Made by a program: the position numbers and the translations under genes. Shown here one piece after another: positions 6,743 to 7,643 of a stretch of DNA of 7,643 bases. This DNA is from Azonexus sp. (lineage in GTDB: Bacteria; Pseudomonadota; Gammaproteobacteria; Burkholderiales; Rhodocyclaceae), in the NCBI GenBank assembly GCA_023150195.1, contig JAKLLI010000080.1:1-7643 (forward strand). Reading direction: 5' to 3'. Every line of letters begins with the position of its first letter. The stretch's first letter is position 1. The notes under the pieces are model-generated. The model saw nothing but the letters and a program-made list of their open reading frames with translations. It was not told the DNA's origin and searched no databases.

Positions 6743-7643
6743 ATGAAAGCCCGTTTTACCCCCGCCCTGTTTGCCCATGCCGAAGCTGTGCTCGGTCAGT
6801 TGTTGCGCTTTGATCACCCGGCCGATGCCGTGGTCTCGCGCTATTTCCGCGAGCATCGCCAGATGGGCCATGCCGACCGGGCCTTTGTTGCCGAAACGGT
6901 GTTTGCCATCCTGCGCCGGGGCCGCAGCCTGGAAGCCCGTTGTGCGGGCAAACTCTCGAACCGTCACCGCCTGCTGGTGGCGCTGGGCGTGCTGCGTGGC
7001 TGGAGCCTGCGCGAACTGGCGCCGGTGCTCAATGCCAACGAAGAGGCCTGGCTGGCTGCCGCCAAGGCCATGCCCGAGGCCGAGATGCCGCCTGCGGTGC
7101 GTTGCGATTTGCCGGACTGGCTGTACGAACGCCTGCTAACCCAGTTTTCACCGGAAGCCATCATCGAACTGGCGGAAGGCCTCAATCGCCCGGCGCCGCT
7201 CGATCTGCGCGTGAATACGCTCAAAGGCAGTCGCGACCAGGTGCTGGCTGCCTTGAACGCCAGCGGCGTGGTTGCCGAAGTGGGCCAGTTTTCGCCGCTG
7301 GCGATTCGCTTGCGCGACAAACCGGCCTTGTCCACGCATCCGCTGTTTCTGGATGGCAGTTTTGAGGTTCAGGACGAAGGCAGCCAGTTGCTGGGCCTGG
7401 TGCTGGAAGCCAAGCGCGGTGAAATGGTGGTCGATTTCTGCGCCGGTGCTGGCGGTAAAACCCTGTTGCTGGGCGCGCAGATGCGCAATACCGGCCGCCT
7501 CTACGCCTTCGATGTCTCGGAAAAGCGCCTCGCCAAACTCAAGCCGCGACTGGCCCGCTCTGGCTTGTCCAATGTGCATCCGGGGCGCATTGAGCATGAG
7601 CGCGACAGCAAGATCAAACGGCTGGCGGGCAAGGTGGATCGCG
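6743..7643 (+). CDS. RsmB/NOP-family RNA cytosine-C5 methyltransferase (partial, 3' end outside window)
   Basis: The first 300 codons are present and open to the window edge. The enzyme transfers methyl from SAM to C5 of a cytosine in RNA, most likely 16S rRNA. Residues 1-110 form a divergent helical N-terminal region at the place of the NusB-like domain of RsmB. Then come the family's LDLRVNTLKG (153-162), FEVQDEGSQL (207-216), the SAM-binding loop DFCAGAGGKT (231-240) and acidic D257 in YAFDVSEKRL. The catalytic cysteine motifs (PC and TCS) would lie beyond the edge and cannot be checked. The start ATG has a weak GGA five bases upstream and no other in-frame ATG or GTG nearby. A 40-bp gap without a terminator separates it from DUF3108. 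Classical rsmB usually sits beside fmt in this group, so this may be a paralogue, and no symbol is given. Confidence 0.9.
   Translation, partial: MKARFTPALFAHAEAVLGQLLRFDHPADAVVSRYFREHRQMGHADRAFVAETVFAILRRGRSLEARCAGKLSNRHRLLVALGVLRGWSLRELAPVLNANEEAWLAAAKAMPEAEMPPAVRCDLPDWLYERLLTQFSPEAIIELAEGLNRPAPLDLRVNTLKGSRDQVLAALNASGVVAEVGQFSPLAIRLRDKPALSTHPLFLDGSFEVQDEGSQLLGLVLEAKRGEMVVDFCAGAGGKTLLLGAQMRNTGRLYAFDVSEKRLAKLKPRLARSGLSNVHPGRIEHERDSKIKRLAGKVDR

Overview
The window looks like ordinary chromosomal DNA of a high-GC betaproteobacterium. The codon use is strongly G/C-ending, the MutL is of the MutH-independent type, and dedA, purN, DUF3108 and an RsmB/NOP-type methyltransferase lie in series; I infer Rhodocyclales or a close relative from gene content only. 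There is no sign of mobile elements, tRNA or rRNA genes, CRISPR arrays or phage.

Layout. Positions 1-193 are non-coding. They hold a short inverted-repeat cluster, a probable intrinsic terminator of an upstream gene, and a perfect sigma-28-type -10 box. They lead into an Aer-like receptor gene (194-1813, +) whose product has an FAD-type PAS domain, two membrane segments, a HAMP domain and a chemotaxis signalling domain. Convergent to it, with an 11-bp gap, is mutL (1825-3657, -), which encodes a mismatch-repair ATPase carrying endonuclease motifs. Between mutL and the next gene lie only 43 bp, containing the self-complementary octamer ATTATAAT, which can serve as a -10 element on both strands.

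From 3701 to the right edge all genes are on the + strand and tightly packed: dedA (membrane protein), an uncharacterised lipoprotein (1-base overlap), purN (2-bp gap), a DUF3108 protein with a TonB-like N-terminal half (4-bp gap), and, after 40 bp without a visible terminator, an RNA m5C methyltransferase cut by the window end. The spacing suggests one operon that mixes envelope functions (dedA, lipoprotein, DUF3108) with purine synthesis and RNA modification.

I did not find a convincing new biological system. The points most worth a second look are the symmetric mutL/dedA promoter with a possibly leaderless mutL, the Aer-type receptor that seems to keep methylation sites, and the two uncharacterised envelope proteins flanking purN.
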